Source: Bacillota bacterium (GTDB taxonomy: Bacteria; Bacillota; Dethiobacteria; DTU022; UBA8154). From it: a DNA stretch of 64,000 bases. This document shows, piece by piece, positions 1 to 9,980 of the stretch (position 1 is its first letter; each line of letters starts with the position of its first letter). The notes under the pieces were generated by a model. That model worked only from the letters and a program-made list of their open reading frames with translations, searched no databases and was not told where the DNA came from. The DNA lies in assembly GCA_012798755.1 (NCBI GenBank), contig JAAZMP010000009.1, positions 16,709-80,708 on the forward strand. Direction: 5' to 3'. Both the position numbers and the translations under genes were made by a program.

Positions 1-466
1 CATTAAGATCGTTCCTGATTTTTTTCGCCCTTTCGACCCCAACGCGAATGAAATTGCCGATCCCTCCCAATAAACTTGTACCCAATAAAGCATACCCTTG
101 AATATTTTTTCCTATGGCTAGTAATACAATAGCTCCCAGACCAAATATCATGAAAAGAATAAATCCCAAAGTCAATCCCCTGTTTGCTCTTACAATGTCA
201 CCTTTAATGACATTTTTTTCTAGATTAAAACGATGTTCTTGTTGTTTTTCAGCCATAGCAATTATTCGCTCCGGTGCATCGGGCAAGATCTCTTTGTACT
301 GGGCTAATATTTTTGGATGGGGAAGAGGCCCTGAGAAACTTTCGGCAATTGCAATAATTTTAGAAGCAACCTCTTTGTCCCCAACCTTTTCAATAAGCTC
401 TTCTATTTCCTTTGAAATTTTTTTGTTCCCGTCTTCGGGTCTTGCTTTCATTCCATCCTCAGTCAT
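1..466 (-). CDS. DUF2335-type small membrane protein (partial, runs off window edge)
   Basis: Minus-strand reading from ATG at 466 gives MTEDGMKARPEDGNKK...LAQYKEIAPDAPERIIAIAEKQQEHRFNLEKNVIKGDIVRANRGLTLGFILFMIFGLGAIVLLAIGKNIQGYALLGTSLLGGIGNFI; matches DUF2335 proteins as I recall them. Confidence 0.7.
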   Translation of the reverse strand, partial: MTEDGMKARPEDGNKKISKEIEELIEKVGDKEVASKIIAIAESFSGPLPHPKILAQYKEILPDAPERIIAMAEKQQEHRFNLEKNVIKGDIVRANRGLTLGFILFMIFGLGAIVLLAIGKNIQGYALLGTSLLGGIGNFIRVGVERAKKIRNDLN

Positions 467-749
467 GGGCTATTTCCAAATAAGCATCTAATTTTTGAAT
501 GGCAACACTAATATCTTCACCAACATGCTGCCAGTCCGAGGAAATAGCTCGTAAATCCGCTTCCCGGCCGGAACGCGAATAGTTATAATCAATGAGATAG
601 CCAGGAAAATCAAACAATCTGGCCAACCCCTCGAAAAAAGATGGCCTCAAATATAAACAAAATATATTTCTTTTACAGATAAATTTTAAATTCTTTTTAC
701 TAAACACCACACCTTCCTCCCTGCATATCTTTATTTTATATTCATACAC
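459..749 (-). CDS. Small hypothetical protein overlapping the DUF2335 start (ATGACTGA overlap)
   Basis: ORF with ...FFEGLARLFDFPGYLIDYNYSRSGREADLRAISSDWQHVGEDISVAIQKLD; overlaps downstream ORF; true start probably internal. Confidence 0.55.
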   Translation of the reverse strand: MYEYKIKICREEGVVFSKKNLKFICKRNIFCLYLRPSFFEGLARLFDFPGYLIDYNYSRSGREADLRAISSDWQHVGEDISVAIQKLDAYLEIAHD

Positions 750-1072
750 CTTTATTTATTATTTATGCATGAAAAAGGTAACCCCTACCTAAAGGTTAAG
801 TTTTAAACATTATGGATTTCAACCTAATATTACTTGTAAACTTAATATATGTCAAATAAAACGTACAAGTCACTGTGTCAATACCCAGCGGGTCAATTTC
901 TCATTCCAGAAAATAATTAAATAACCATCATATGGGCGTTATTTTAATTCAAAAATAATATCTTTTTAAATAGGAAGAACCGGAAATTAAATTTTGCCTG
1001 AAGAAGATATATAAAATCGGACCCCATCCATTACTATTGAATATTTACGATGAAGCCTTTCTGATTACATTT

Positions 1073-1705
1073 TTAAATTTGGTTGACAGCTTCATACAAT
1101 AAAGCATTACAAATCGCAGCTGCTACGGTACTGCCGCCTTTTCGCCCCTCGGCAATTATGCAGGGAAAGCCGGCTTTTTTGATTATTTCCTTGCTTTCCA
1201 CAACATTGACAAACCCAACCGGCACACCGATAATAAGAGATGGTGCAATATGCCCCGCTTCCAGCAGCTCGCTTAGGCGCAGTAATGCCGTAGGGGCATT
1301 GCCCACAGCTATCAGCAGGGAATAATTCAAGGTGCATGCTTTTTCCATACTGACGGCGGCTCGCGTTATACCGCGCTTTTTCGCGGCCGCGGCAACATCC
1401 GAATCGGCCATAAAACAATGCAGCGAACCACCCAGCCTGCCCAGTGCCTTTTGGTTGATTCCCGCCTGCGCCATGCGTGTATCGGTAACAATATGTGCGC
1501 CGGATAAAAGAGCATCCAGGCCTGCCTTAACTGCGCCCTTTGAAAAATAAAGGTTATTAACATAATCATAATCCGCCGTGGTATGGATCACTCGCTTAAG
1601 GACAGGCAGCTGTTCTGCAGGTATAGCCGTTTGTGCCAATTCACGGCTGATGATTTCAAAACTGCGTTTTTCAATTTCAAGTGGCGGTAATTTACGCCAA
1701 ACCAT
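1073..1705 (-). CDS. cbiC: Cobalt-precorrin-8 methylmutase
   Basis: RVIHTTADYDYV motif, CbiC/CobH-like; last gene of cbi operon. Confidence 0.92.
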   Translation of the reverse strand: MVWRKLPPLEIEKRSFEIISRELAQTAIPAEQLPVLKRVIHTTADYDYVNNLYFSKGAVKAGLDALLSGAHIVTDTRMAQAGINQKALGRLGGSLHCFMADSDVAAAAKKRGITRAAVSMEKACTLNYSLLIAVGNAPTALLRLSELLEAGHIAPSLIIGVPVGFVNVVESKEIIKKAGFPCIIAEGRKGGSTVAAAICNALLYEAVNQI

Positions 1706-1901
1706 TTTTATAGCTTCCCTTCTACTTAATAGGGCCTTTTCCCGCCCAATTGGTTTTTGGTCTAATCTTTGCTGCCAAGCTTTACAATTTTGATTGCAAA
1801 GGGAAATTAAAAAGCATGCGCCTTAAATATAAATAAATACGACCTTAATCTTCTAACTTCGACTAATTTCGACATTTAATTTACATAATATCTTCCCAGC
1901 G

Positions 1902-3092
1902 TTATGAGCTAATTATGAATACCGGGTTTTGTGCTGTCAGCAGATGATGTTTCCCCAAATGCTTTGCACGGTTGACGGCGATCTGTACTATTTCCATATT
2001 CCGTGAAGGAAGATCTGTCAATGCCGTCGTTACTGCTGTAAGTGTTTCCAGTGTTATGGCAGTTAAAACCAGGCGTATATAAGGGTTGATCTGCAGCAAC
2101 TTTTCCAGTATCACAGCTAGCCTGCCACCGCTACCGCCAATAAACACAGCATCCGGAACAGGCAACCCGGCAAAAGCCTCGGGTGCCCTGCCCTCAATGC
2201 AAGTAAGGTTAGAAAGAGCAAATTTTTTGGCGTTTTCTTTTATTAGGCTGCAGGCTTCAGATCGACACTCGATAGCATAAACATGCCCGGATCCGACCAG
2301 CAGCGCCGCTTCAACAGAAACAGAGCCGGTACCGGCACCGACATCATAAATAATATCGCCTTCACTCAACCGCAGCTTAGATAAAACAATGCTGCGCACT
2401 TCGCTTTTGGTCATGGGGCTGCCACCACGCAGAAAAACATCATCGGGCAGACCATAGGAAACCATCCTGCGGGGGCTGGGGTTTTCTACCAGCATAACGG
2501 CAAGCACGCCGGTATCCGATTGTGCCAGTTCAAATACCGTCCCCACCCTGATCCGCTCACAATCAGATCCCAGGTTTTCACCTACCGTCACCGTGCAATC
2601 TCCTAACCCTGCCTGGCTTAATTGCCCGCACAACGCCGGCACCGTCCAGGCACCGCCTGTTAAAAAGAAAGTTTCGGCGTTGCGTTGTACCAGACCTGCC
2701 GCATCACAGCTTCGGCCATGGGCACTTACAAGCTTCCAGTCCTGCCAGGGCCGCTTTAGTTTGGCCGCAAAATATTGTACGCTGGAAATTCCGGGCAAAA
2801 CAGTAACTTTATAGCTTTCCAAAAACGGCAATAACCTTTTTGTCCCGCTATAAAAACCAGTGTCGCCGCTTAACAGAATACAAGTTGATCGGGTCGGGGC
2901 GTTCATTTCAATCAACCGGATAATTTCAACCGGATCGACTGCCGCAAAACACCTGCCGGAGTAATCCTCCGGCAGCGCTGCCAGCAGGCGTTCGGCCCCG
3001 ATAACAATTTCCGCACCCAAAATAGCTTCTTTGGCCTCTCCGGTCAGCGTCCCATAATTTCCCATGCCCAGGCCCACGATATAAACGCTCAA
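1902..3092 (-). CDS. cbiET: Fused cobalt-precorrin-7 C5-methyltransferase / C15-methyltransferase (decarboxylating)
   Basis: N-terminal tetrapyrrole methylase (GLGMGNYGTLT) plus C-terminal SAM-methyltransferase (YDVGAGTGSVSVEAALL). Confidence 0.92.
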   Translation of the reverse strand: MSVYIVGLGMGNYGTLTGEAKEAILGAEIVIGAERLLAALPEDYSGRCFAAVDPVEIIRLIEMNAPTRSTCILLSGDTGFYSGTKRLLPFLESYKVTVLPGISSVQYFAAKLKRPWQDWKLVSAHGRSCDAAGLVQRNAETFFLTGGAWTVPALCGQLSQAGLGDCTVTVGENLGSDCERIRVGTVFELAQSDTGVLAVMLVENPSPRRMVSYGLPDDVFLRGGSPMTKSEVRSIVLSKLRLSEGDIIYDVGAGTGSVSVEAALLVGSGHVYAIECRSEACSLIKENAKKFALSNLTCIEGRAPEAFAGLPVPDAVFIGGSGGRLAVILEKLLQINPYIRLVLTAITLETLTAVTTALTDLPSRNMEIVQIAVNRAKHLGKHHLLTAQNPVFIISS

Positions 3093-3850
3093 TTTTTTTC
3101 CTCCATTAACGTAAGAACCCTAAAGATGATTTCGTTTAAGAAAAAACCTGTTTCCGGTGGACGCCGCAAGACAATAAGCTGAACACCCAACTCGCGGGCC
3201 GCTTCTTTTTTTTCGGGAAAACCGCCGGCGCTGCCGCTTTCCTTGGTTACCAGTATTTTGATATCAAATTGCCGCATCAGTTCCCTGTTCAATTCCTTGG
3301 AAAAAGGCCCTTGCATGGCAATAATCCGGCTGGCTGCAAACCCAAGATCCAGGCAAGTTTGAATGGACTTTATCCTGGGAAGCACCCGGGGATAGAGCCG
3401 CCTTGCAAAATCCGGTATCCGTGTAAAAGCAGCAAGCCCTTTACTTCCTGTCGTGATTAGGGCCGCACCGCTTAGTTTACCAACCATAACCGCCGCCTCA
3501 TCGGGCGAAGAAACCAGAATACCATCGCCAGTTTCGCTTTTTTCCCGCAACAGGCGCAGGTAGGGAATCCTCATCTTGGCTGCTGCCGTTTTGATATTTG
3601 CCGTTACCTCTGTAGCATAGGGGTGAGTAGCATCTACAATGCAGAAAAAATTTTCTCTGCGGATCATGTCGATCATTTGCTTTGGTTTGAGGCGGCCGAC
3701 ACGAACAGACAGCTTTTCATTATTTTCAGGCAGCAAGGCCCTTCCATAGGCACCGGCAACGCACAGCGTGATCGCTATAGGGTAAACTTTTAACTGCTGG
3801 ATCAGCGCATGTTCTTCACTTGTACCGCCAAACAACAGTAATTTTTTCAA
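3089..3850 (-). CDS. cbiJ: Cobalt-precorrin-6A reductase
   Basis: LLLFGGTSEEHAL start, DATHPYATEV motif; operon context. Confidence 0.9.
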   Translation of the reverse strand: MKKLLLFGGTSEEHALIQQLKVYPIAITLCVAGAYGRALLPENNEKLSVRVGRLKPKQMIDMIRRENFFCIVDATHPYATEVTANIKTAAAKMRIPYLRLLREKSETGDGILVSSPDEAAVMVGKLSGAALITTGSKGLAAFTRIPDFARRLYPRVLPRIKSIQTCLDLGFAASRIIAMQGPFSKELNRELMRQFDIKILVTKESGSAGGFPEKKEAARELGVQLIVLRRPPETGFFLNEIIFRVLTLMEEKN

Positions 3851-3866
3851 TTTAAATTATCTTTTT

Positions 3867-4607
3867 TCACTTTCTTTTTTTCTTTCTTGCATAACCGCGC
3901 GGCGTTACCATCTTATCGTTGTACAAACGGGTTTGGCTGTTGCCAATGAAGACGGTGGAAAACATATCCACTGCTGTGCCGTGCAGCTCTCCCAACGTAA
4001 GGATACGGCTTTGTTCGCCCTTTCTGGCAATATTTCTAACGATTCCACAAACCGTTTCCGCGCTTCGATTTTCCAGGACAATTTCGCAGGCACGCTGCAA
4101 ATGTCCCTTTCGCCTGCGGCTCGCCGGGTTATAAAGCACGATAAAAAAATCTCCCCGGGAGGCACCCTGCAGCCTTTTTTCGATTGTAGGCCAGGGCACC
4201 AATAGATCAGAAAGCGAAATCACGGCATAATCCAGCATCAGCGGTGCCCCTAAAACAGCCGCTCCGCTTTGTGCCGCCGTCACCCCGGGCACGACTTCAA
4301 TTTCCACGGAGGGGTAATCGCCAGCCAGTTCATAAATTAGCCCGGCCATGCCGTACACGCCGGCATCACCGCTGCTAACCAAGGCTACTGTCTGCCGCCC
4401 GGCTTCCTGCAGTGCCATTCGGCAACGTTCGATTTCACGGCGCATCCCCGTAACCAGATATTTCTTATTAGGATAGAGCTGTCGAACCAGCTCGATGTAT
4501 TTGGTATAACCGCAGATCAGTGTAGATTGTTCCAAAGCCAGATGAGCCCGGCCGGTCATGCCTGCAGAATCGCCGGGGCCCAGCCCCACTACAAAAAGTT
4601 TGTTCAT
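3867..4607 (-). CDS. cbiH: Cobalt-precorrin-3B C17-methyltransferase
   Basis: VVGLGPGDSAGMTGRA, SSGDAGVYGMAG, VVPGVTAAQSGAAVLGAPL. Confidence 0.92.
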   Translation of the reverse strand: MNKLFVVGLGPGDSAGMTGRAHLALEQSTLICGYTKYIELVRQLYPNKKYLVTGMRREIERCRMALQEAGRQTVALVSSGDAGVYGMAGLIYELAGDYPSVEIEVVPGVTAAQSGAAVLGAPLMLDYAVISLSDLLVPWPTIEKRLQGASRGDFFIVLYNPASRRRKGHLQRACEIVLENRSAETVCGIVRNIARKGEQSRILTLGELHGTAVDMFSTVFIGNSQTRLYNDKMVTPRGYARKKKRK

Positions 4608-4615
4608 TTTTCCTC

Positions 4616-5710
4616 CTAAAAACGCAGCGTATAAGGGGCCAGCGCCAGCGCCAGCGCAACCCCGTTTTCCACATTTTTGGAAACGAAAAGTTCTCCTTTG
4701 CTACCCAACACGGCGCTGCGTTCACAGACATTATCAACCCCCGTAATTTCTTGCACAAATGAAGAGGCCGTAAAACGGCCCGGCAAAGCACGCAGCTGCT
4801 CGACAGAAAATGTCTGCAACGGCAAACCAAGTGCAGTGCAAAAAGCCAGCAACCCCTGTTCCCGGGCTTTCAAATCAATACTGCAAACACGGCCGACCGC
4901 CTCCTTATGGCAGCCGGCTTTTTTCAGCATTTTTTTAAATGCCTTTTGGATCTCTTCTTCCGCCACGCCTTTGCGGCAACCAACGCCTAAGGTTAAAACG
5001 GGTGGAACGAGCTGCAAGGCTTCTTTTTTGGCCCCTGTTTTTACGGTAACGACTACATCAGGCTTATAAGTAAAAGCACTTGATTTTCTGGAGATCATAT
5101 CTATATCTTCCAGGCATTTACCGGCAACAACGCTTAAACCTCCGGGTAGCTTCCTTTCCACACCGGCATCAAAGACAGCAGTAAACCCCCCGGGCAGTGC
5201 ACCTTCCACAGGAAACATACTGTACAGGTAAATATTTTCGCCGGCAAGAAGGCGCGCCGAAACAGATTTAATCCGTTCCGGGTTCAAAATGCTGATTTTG
5301 TTCTTGGCAGCCCAGCTGTCAATAGCAAAAACACCGCTACTTTCCGTAGCAGTCGTTATAACGGCAGTTGCCGCCAACATTTGGGAAATATCCGCCGCCA
5401 GGCGGTTTGCCCCGCCGATATGTCCTGAAAGGAGTGGGATAACAAACCTCCCCCCTTCATCGATCACTATAACGGCTGGATCAGAAGTTTTGGACTGCAA
5501 ATATGGAGCAATGGCGCGCACCGCTATGCCTGATGCCCCAATAAAAATCAAAGCATCGGCAACGGCAAAATGCCGGCCGGTCCAGTCATGAAGCGCCCCG
5601 GCCCGGCAACGCTGCTTTTCTGTTTTCATCCCGGCTGCGTTTAAGCAGGCTTGCAGCCGTGTTGCCAGAACATATCCTGTTGCCGTAAAAGCGATGATGC
5701 TAACCTTCAT
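4616..5710 (-). CDS. cbiG: Cobalt-precorrin-5A hydrolase
   Basis: FIGASGIAVRAIAPYLQSKTSDPAVIVIDEGG...LLSGHIGGAN; CbiG signature. Confidence 0.92.
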   Translation of the reverse strand: MKVSIIAFTATGYVLATRLQACLNAAGMKTEKQRCRAGALHDWTGRHFAVADALIFIGASGIAVRAIAPYLQSKTSDPAVIVIDEGGRFVIPLLSGHIGGANRLAADISQMLAATAVITTATESSGVFAIDSWAAKNKISILNPERIKSVSARLLAGENIYLYSMFPVEGALPGGFTAVFDAGVERKLPGGLSVVAGKCLEDIDMISRKSSAFTYKPDVVVTVKTGAKKEALQLVPPVLTLGVGCRKGVAEEEIQKAFKKMLKKAGCHKEAVGRVCSIDLKAREQGLLAFCTALGLPLQTFSVEQLRALPGRFTASSFVQEITGVDNVCERSAVLGSKGELFVSKNVENGVALALALAPYTLRF

Positions 5711-6515
5711 TGTCTGCTCCTTTACGAAAGCCAGTAGTAAAAGCCGGATCGTACAGCCTGGAACGATCGTAGTTCCGGCCTAAAAAATGGCCTACCAGGA
5801 TTAAAGCTGTACCCTTTATTCCGTTCTTTTGAGCAGCCTGGTGCAATGTACCCACGGTACAGCGCACTGTTTTTTCCTGCGGCCAGGTAGCCTTGTAAAC
5901 AAGTGCCGCCGGGGTATCAGCCGCCAGGCCCCCACCCAGCAGCTCCTCTTGCAAGGCTGCAGTCATGCCGGCACTCAAAAAGATGACCATAGTACAATTA
6001 TGGGCAGCAAAACTACGGATGTTTTCTTCCTGTGGCACCGGTGTGCGCCCCGCCATTCTGGTGATGATCACGCTTTGGCTAATTCCCGGCAGCGTATATT
6101 CAGCGCGCAGGGCCGCTGCAGCGCCGCAAAAACTGGAGACGCCCGGAATGTTCTCGTAGGGGATCTGGGCCTCATCGAGCGCCTCCATCTGTTCACGAAT
6201 AGCGCCGTACAAGCTGGGATCACCGCTATGCAAACGCACTGTCGTCAACCCGGCAGCTTCGGCCTCCCGCATCACTTGCAGCACTTGTTCAAGCGTCATT
6301 TCAGCGCTATTATGTACCACACAACCTTCCTTGGCATAACTAAGCAAGTCAGGATTAACAAGGCTGCCCGCGTAAATGATCACATCAGCCTCTTGTAAAC
6401 GCTTTGCGCCACGCACCGTGATCAGATCGGGTGCGCCACTGCCGGCGCCAACAAAATAGACCATCCCAATTTCCTCCTCATCATTGTTGGAAAAATGCTT
6501 ATTGGAATGAAGCAA
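5700..6515 (-). CDS. cbiF: Cobalt-precorrin-4 C11-methyltransferase
   Basis: VYFVGAGSGAPDLITVRGAKRLQEADVIIYAGSLV. Confidence 0.92.
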   Translation of the reverse strand: MLHSNKHFSNNDEEEIGMVYFVGAGSGAPDLITVRGAKRLQEADVIIYAGSLVNPDLLSYAKEGCVVHNSAEMTLEQVLQVMREAEAAGLTTVRLHSGDPSLYGAIREQMEALDEAQIPYENIPGVSSFCGAAAALRAEYTLPGISQSVIITRMAGRTPVPQEENIRSFAAHNCTMVIFLSAGMTAALQEELLGGGLAADTPAALVYKATWPQEKTVRCTVGTLHQAAQKNGIKGTALILVGHFLGRNYDRSRLYDPAFTTGFRKGADNEG

Positions 6516-7635
6516 TCAACCCTGCCGCTGTTTCCGTCTGGCCCAAAAAGCCATGCGCATTGCTGAACAACATCGCCCCAATGGCGATCCCCTCTCCCAC
6601 ACGTCGCTCCAGGTGCGACTGCATATTAGACAACAAAGAAAAAAACACATCCGTTCGCAAGCCGTTTGCCTGCAAAATTTCGATGCAAGCTTCTGTTGAT
6701 GCAGCCCGCATCAGTTCCGCAACAGTTTTTTTTCCCGCGCCGGCCAGCGCTGCATGAGCAGCCAACAGTTCCCGACGGCAATCTGCCATACCGGAATGGG
6801 TATTCATGATCCCGCCGGCAAGTTTGACAAATTTGCCCAGATGGCCGACCAGCAAAATTTTATCAAAACCGTTGGAAGCGGCAAAATCCAGCGCTTCGCC
6901 GACATAATTCGAACATTTTACCACCGGTACGCTCGTTGCCGCCAAAGCTGCCTGCGCCGCGATAAAAGCCCGGCCATAATTACCCGGAGTAAAGATCACG
7001 CTTTTATGCCCTTCCGCCGCCAATATCCGCAGTTCCAGCCCGAACGAATCGATGAGCGCCTGCCTGCTTTGCGGTTCCACGATTCCACTCGTTCCCAGAA
7101 CAGAAATACCCCCCTCGATACCGAGCCGGGCATTGAATGTGCGCCGGGCAAGACGGCTTCCCAGCGGTATGCTGATCACTGCTTCCAGGCCGCCCGTATA
7201 AGCATAGCGATCGCAGATCGCTTGCAGCTCCTTTGTTATCATCTGCCGCGGCACGCGATTGATGGCAGCAGCACCAACAGGCTGGTCAAGGCCGGGGCGC
7301 ATAACACGGCCAATGCCGGCCCCGCCATCGATCCGGATACCTGGCGCACTGGTTTTGCAAAGTTTGGCATAAACCAACACACCATCGGTCACATCGGGGT
7401 CATCTCCGGCATCCTTTCGGACGGCACAGCAGGCATGGCCGCAGGTTAGTTCTGCCTTTAGCACCGGAACTTTCAGCGGTATTCCTTTCGGTGTTGTGAT
7501 CTCCACAGTAGCCACGCGCTCACCGCCAAGCAACATCTGCGCCGCTGCTTTGGCTGCAAGAGCTGCGCAGCTTCCCGTGGTGAAACCCCGCCGCAATTTT
7601 TGCCGGCCCCTAAAAATATAATGTTCAAAAGACAT
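6499..7635 (-). CDS. cbiD: Cobalt-precorrin-5B C1-methyltransferase
   Basis: RRGFTTGSCAALAAKAAAQML; supplied ORF (to 7728) over-extends into cbiL, start re-set to MSFEHYIFRG. Confidence 0.9.
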   Translation of the reverse strand: MSFEHYIFRGRQKLRRGFTTGSCAALAAKAAAQMLLGGERVATVEITTPKGIPLKVPVLKAELTCGHACCAVRKDAGDDPDVTDGVLVYAKLCKTSAPGIRIDGGAGIGRVMRPGLDQPVGAAAINRVPRQMITKELQAICDRYAYTGGLEAVISIPLGSRLARRTFNARLGIEGGISVLGTSGIVEPQSRQALIDSFGLELRILAAEGHKSVIFTPGNYGRAFIAAQAALAATSVPVVKCSNYVGEALDFAASNGFDKILLVGHLGKFVKLAGGIMNTHSGMADCRRELLAAHAALAGAGKKTVAELMRAASTEACIEILQANGLRTDVFFSLLSNMQSHLERRVGEGIAIGAMLFSNAHGFLGQTETAAGLIASFQ

Positions 7636-7639
7636 CGCC

Positions 7640-8329
7640 TTACTCCTTAAGTAAAATCGTGGCGAAATACCCTTCCGCTGCACCGGCATCTTCAATATTT
7701 TGGTATACTCTTTGTGCCGGAAGGCCACAATTTGCCACCAGCATAGCCTTATCGTTCAGACCTTTTTTGTGCAAAATTTCCTTTACCTCCGGCAATTTAC
7801 TGCCTGCTTTCATGAGCACTTTTGTGCCCTTCAGTTCAAGGTAGCCTGCAAAATCCCCATAACCCACCGGAATAATATGCAGTGGCTCTTGCATCGTGGT
7901 CAGGCTGATACCAAGCGCCGCAGCTACAGCGCAAAAGCTGGGCACTCCTGCAATAGCCTCTGTCTCATAACCCAAATCTTTGACAATTTCGTTGATATAG
8001 GCGAAAGTCGAATAGATGGATACATCGCCGATATTCACCATAGCCACATCCCGGCCCCGGTCAAGTTGCTTCGTAACATGCTGCGCTTGCCGCCTATGGT
8101 TTGCGGCAAGTGCAGCTTGGTCGGTGCTCATCAAAAACTTTAACGGTAAAACAATCTTCCGAGAAATATCAAGTGTTCTTTTGACGATATCCAAGGCCAG
8201 TGTATTTTGGCCTCTAGTTTGCGGCATGGCAATTACAGGACATTTTTCCAGAATGCGCTTGGCTTTCAATGTCAGAAGCTCCGGATCACCCGGCCCCACG
8301 CTTACGCCGAAAAACTTCCCTTTTGGCAT
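7640..8329 (-). CDS. cbiL: Cobalt-precorrin-2 C20-methyltransferase
   Basis: FFGVSVGPGDPELLTLKAKRILEKCPVIAMP. Confidence 0.92.
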   Translation of the reverse strand: MPKGKFFGVSVGPGDPELLTLKAKRILEKCPVIAMPQTRGQNTLALDIVKRTLDISRKIVLPLKFLMSTDQAALAANHRRQAQHVTKQLDRGRDVAMVNIGDVSIYSTFAYINEIVKDLGYETEAIAGVPSFCAVAAALGISLTTMQEPLHIIPVGYGDFAGYLELKGTKVLMKAGSKLPEVKEILHKKGLNDKAMLVANCGLPAQRVYQNIEDAGAAEGYFATILLKE

Positions 8330-8360
8330 CAGTTAAAACCCCGCTTCCCATTAGCAAAAT

Positions 8361-8392
8361 AAAAAAAGCCTTCCCGGCAAACGGTAAAGGCT
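8361..8392 (-). terminator. Intrinsic terminator, likely expression platform of the B12 riboswitch upstream of cbiL
   Basis: Minus-strand AGCCTTtaccgtttgccgggAAGGCTTTTTTT between riboswitch and cbiL. Confidence 0.75.
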
Positions 8393-8429
8393 GAAAAAAA
8401 CAAAGATTGATGCTTTGCATTTGATCACG

Positions 8430-8615
8430 CCGGCTAAAGGTCCGTCAGCCCGTGATTAACTTGCCACGCCCGGTATTCTGGCTCAAACGTCATGGCCTTG
8501 TTTCGCCTTCCCATAAGAAACAAACTTACAGTGGCATTTAGAAACAGGCTCGGCTTTTACAGCGGCGGCTCCGCGTGGGCTTTGAACCCAACTTCCCGCA
8601 AGCGCAACAAGCAAA
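8430..8615 (-). ncRNA. Cobalamin riboswitch (cbi operon)
   Basis: Minus strand: gcgggaagttgggttcaaagcccacgcggagccgccgctgtaa...gccactg...gggaaggcg...gagccagaataccgggcgtggc (B12 box). Confidence 0.92.
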
Positions 8616-9047
8616 TTCAATTTTAGATTGTACATAATTTTAGGCACAAAAAACAATTCCTGTCAAGAGAAAGAAACCTATTTCTGAAGTTCTGATATAA
8701 TATTTTAGGAAAGAATTGTAGTTGAAAGCCAGAAAAGAAAAGCAGGCCACCTTTTCTGGCCCACTTACTGCGTTAAAATATCCAAGGCCCTCCGGGATAA
8801 AATAGCGTAGCGGTCGCTTCTTGATTTGGAAGGCCGGACATAAAAAAAGTTGTTGGTTGCACAAAAACATGATACGATAAGCATAGTGGCAGTACCTCAC
8901 ATGTGGCTTGTTTTGTGACAACATAACAATACCCTATATGTGGACGTACTGCCATACTAAAATATAAATAACTTGAATGAAAAAGGTTTTAAGCTATCGC
9001 TTTAGCGATTTTGTTCAATAATATAAACAAGCAAGGAGAAATAAAAG

Positions 9048-9975
9048 TTGCCAAAGGTAGATATACCATTGAAACGATTGATGCAGCTCAGGCCGAAAGA
9101 CTGGATAAAGTATCTTTTACCTGAACTTTCAGGCGAAGAATTTGCGGAAATAAAATCGGAAAAAGTTCCTAAGGCTGAATCCAGGATGGATGCACTTTGG
9201 CAGATTGGTGTAGGTACAAAGCTTACTTATTTGCACCTAGAACCGCAAGGATACCGGGATACAGCTTTGCCGGCCAGAATGTTGCGCTATAGAGCTGATA
9301 TTTGGGAATATACAATGTCTAAAGGATTAGGAGCTCCGTCTATTCGTCAGGCCGTTCTCTTTTTGTATCCTGAACATGATAATGGTATAAACCGGCTTAA
9401 GGACGCTTGGGATGAAAAAACAACTATTGATTATAATTACAAGGTCTTGCGTGCCTGGGAATTGGAAAAAACCACCGTTTTAAAACAAAAGCTGGTAGCG
9501 CTGTATCCCCTGTTACCCTTGATGCAGGAACTCCCGGGAGAAACCCCTGAAAATGTGCTACAGGCAGCAATAAACGCTATAAAAGAAATAAAAAAACAGT
9601 TCCCTTCGTGCGGATCTACTTGCTATCGTTTCTATCCTGGCGGAAAAGCGCTATACAACAGCGCTTGTTAAAATGTTTGTAAGGAGGGAAATGCTGATGG
9701 AATCGGAATTGCTTAAGGAATGGACTGCGGAAGAAAGAAAAGAAGCGGCGGAAAAAGCTACGAAAGAAGCGACAGAGAAAGCTACCTATAGTACATTACA
9801 GACAAACATACATGATCTATTGGAAGTAAAATTTAACATAGTATCCGAACATATCAGTGCCAAACTGCAAAAAATTCAGGATGCGGAAGTTTTGAGATCT
9901 TTATCAAAAACAATCATTAAGGCAGACACGATAGAAGAATATGAACAACATTTAGATAAAGCCCTGCATGAATAA
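9048..9975 (+). pseudogene. Rpn-family PD-(D/E)XK nuclease/transposase-like gene, split by a frameshift in an A7 run (~9590-9596)
   Basis: ORFs 9048-9671 and 9673-9975; the +1 frame from 9595 reads NSSLRADLLAIVSILAEKRYTTALVKMFVRREMLMESELLKEW, continuous with the second ORF. Confidence 0.7.
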
Positions 9976-9980
9976 GTCTT

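Noticed and set aside
114-491. Plus-strand ORF of 125 aa
   Set aside because: It is antisense to the DUF2335 gene, which reads convincingly on the minus strand; composition is typical of a shadow ORF.
8640-8955. ORFs 8640-8924 and 8773-8955 (-)
   Set aside because: Intergenic region between the B12 riboswitch and the Rpn-type gene; no recognisable domain or clear ribosome-binding site.
9588-9597. Programmed -1 frameshift at ATA AAA AAA C in the Rpn-type gene
   Set aside because: The downstream coding frame is +1 (equivalently -2), not -1, so the A-AAA-AAA heptamer does not give the needed frame. A homopolymer indel is the simpler explanation.
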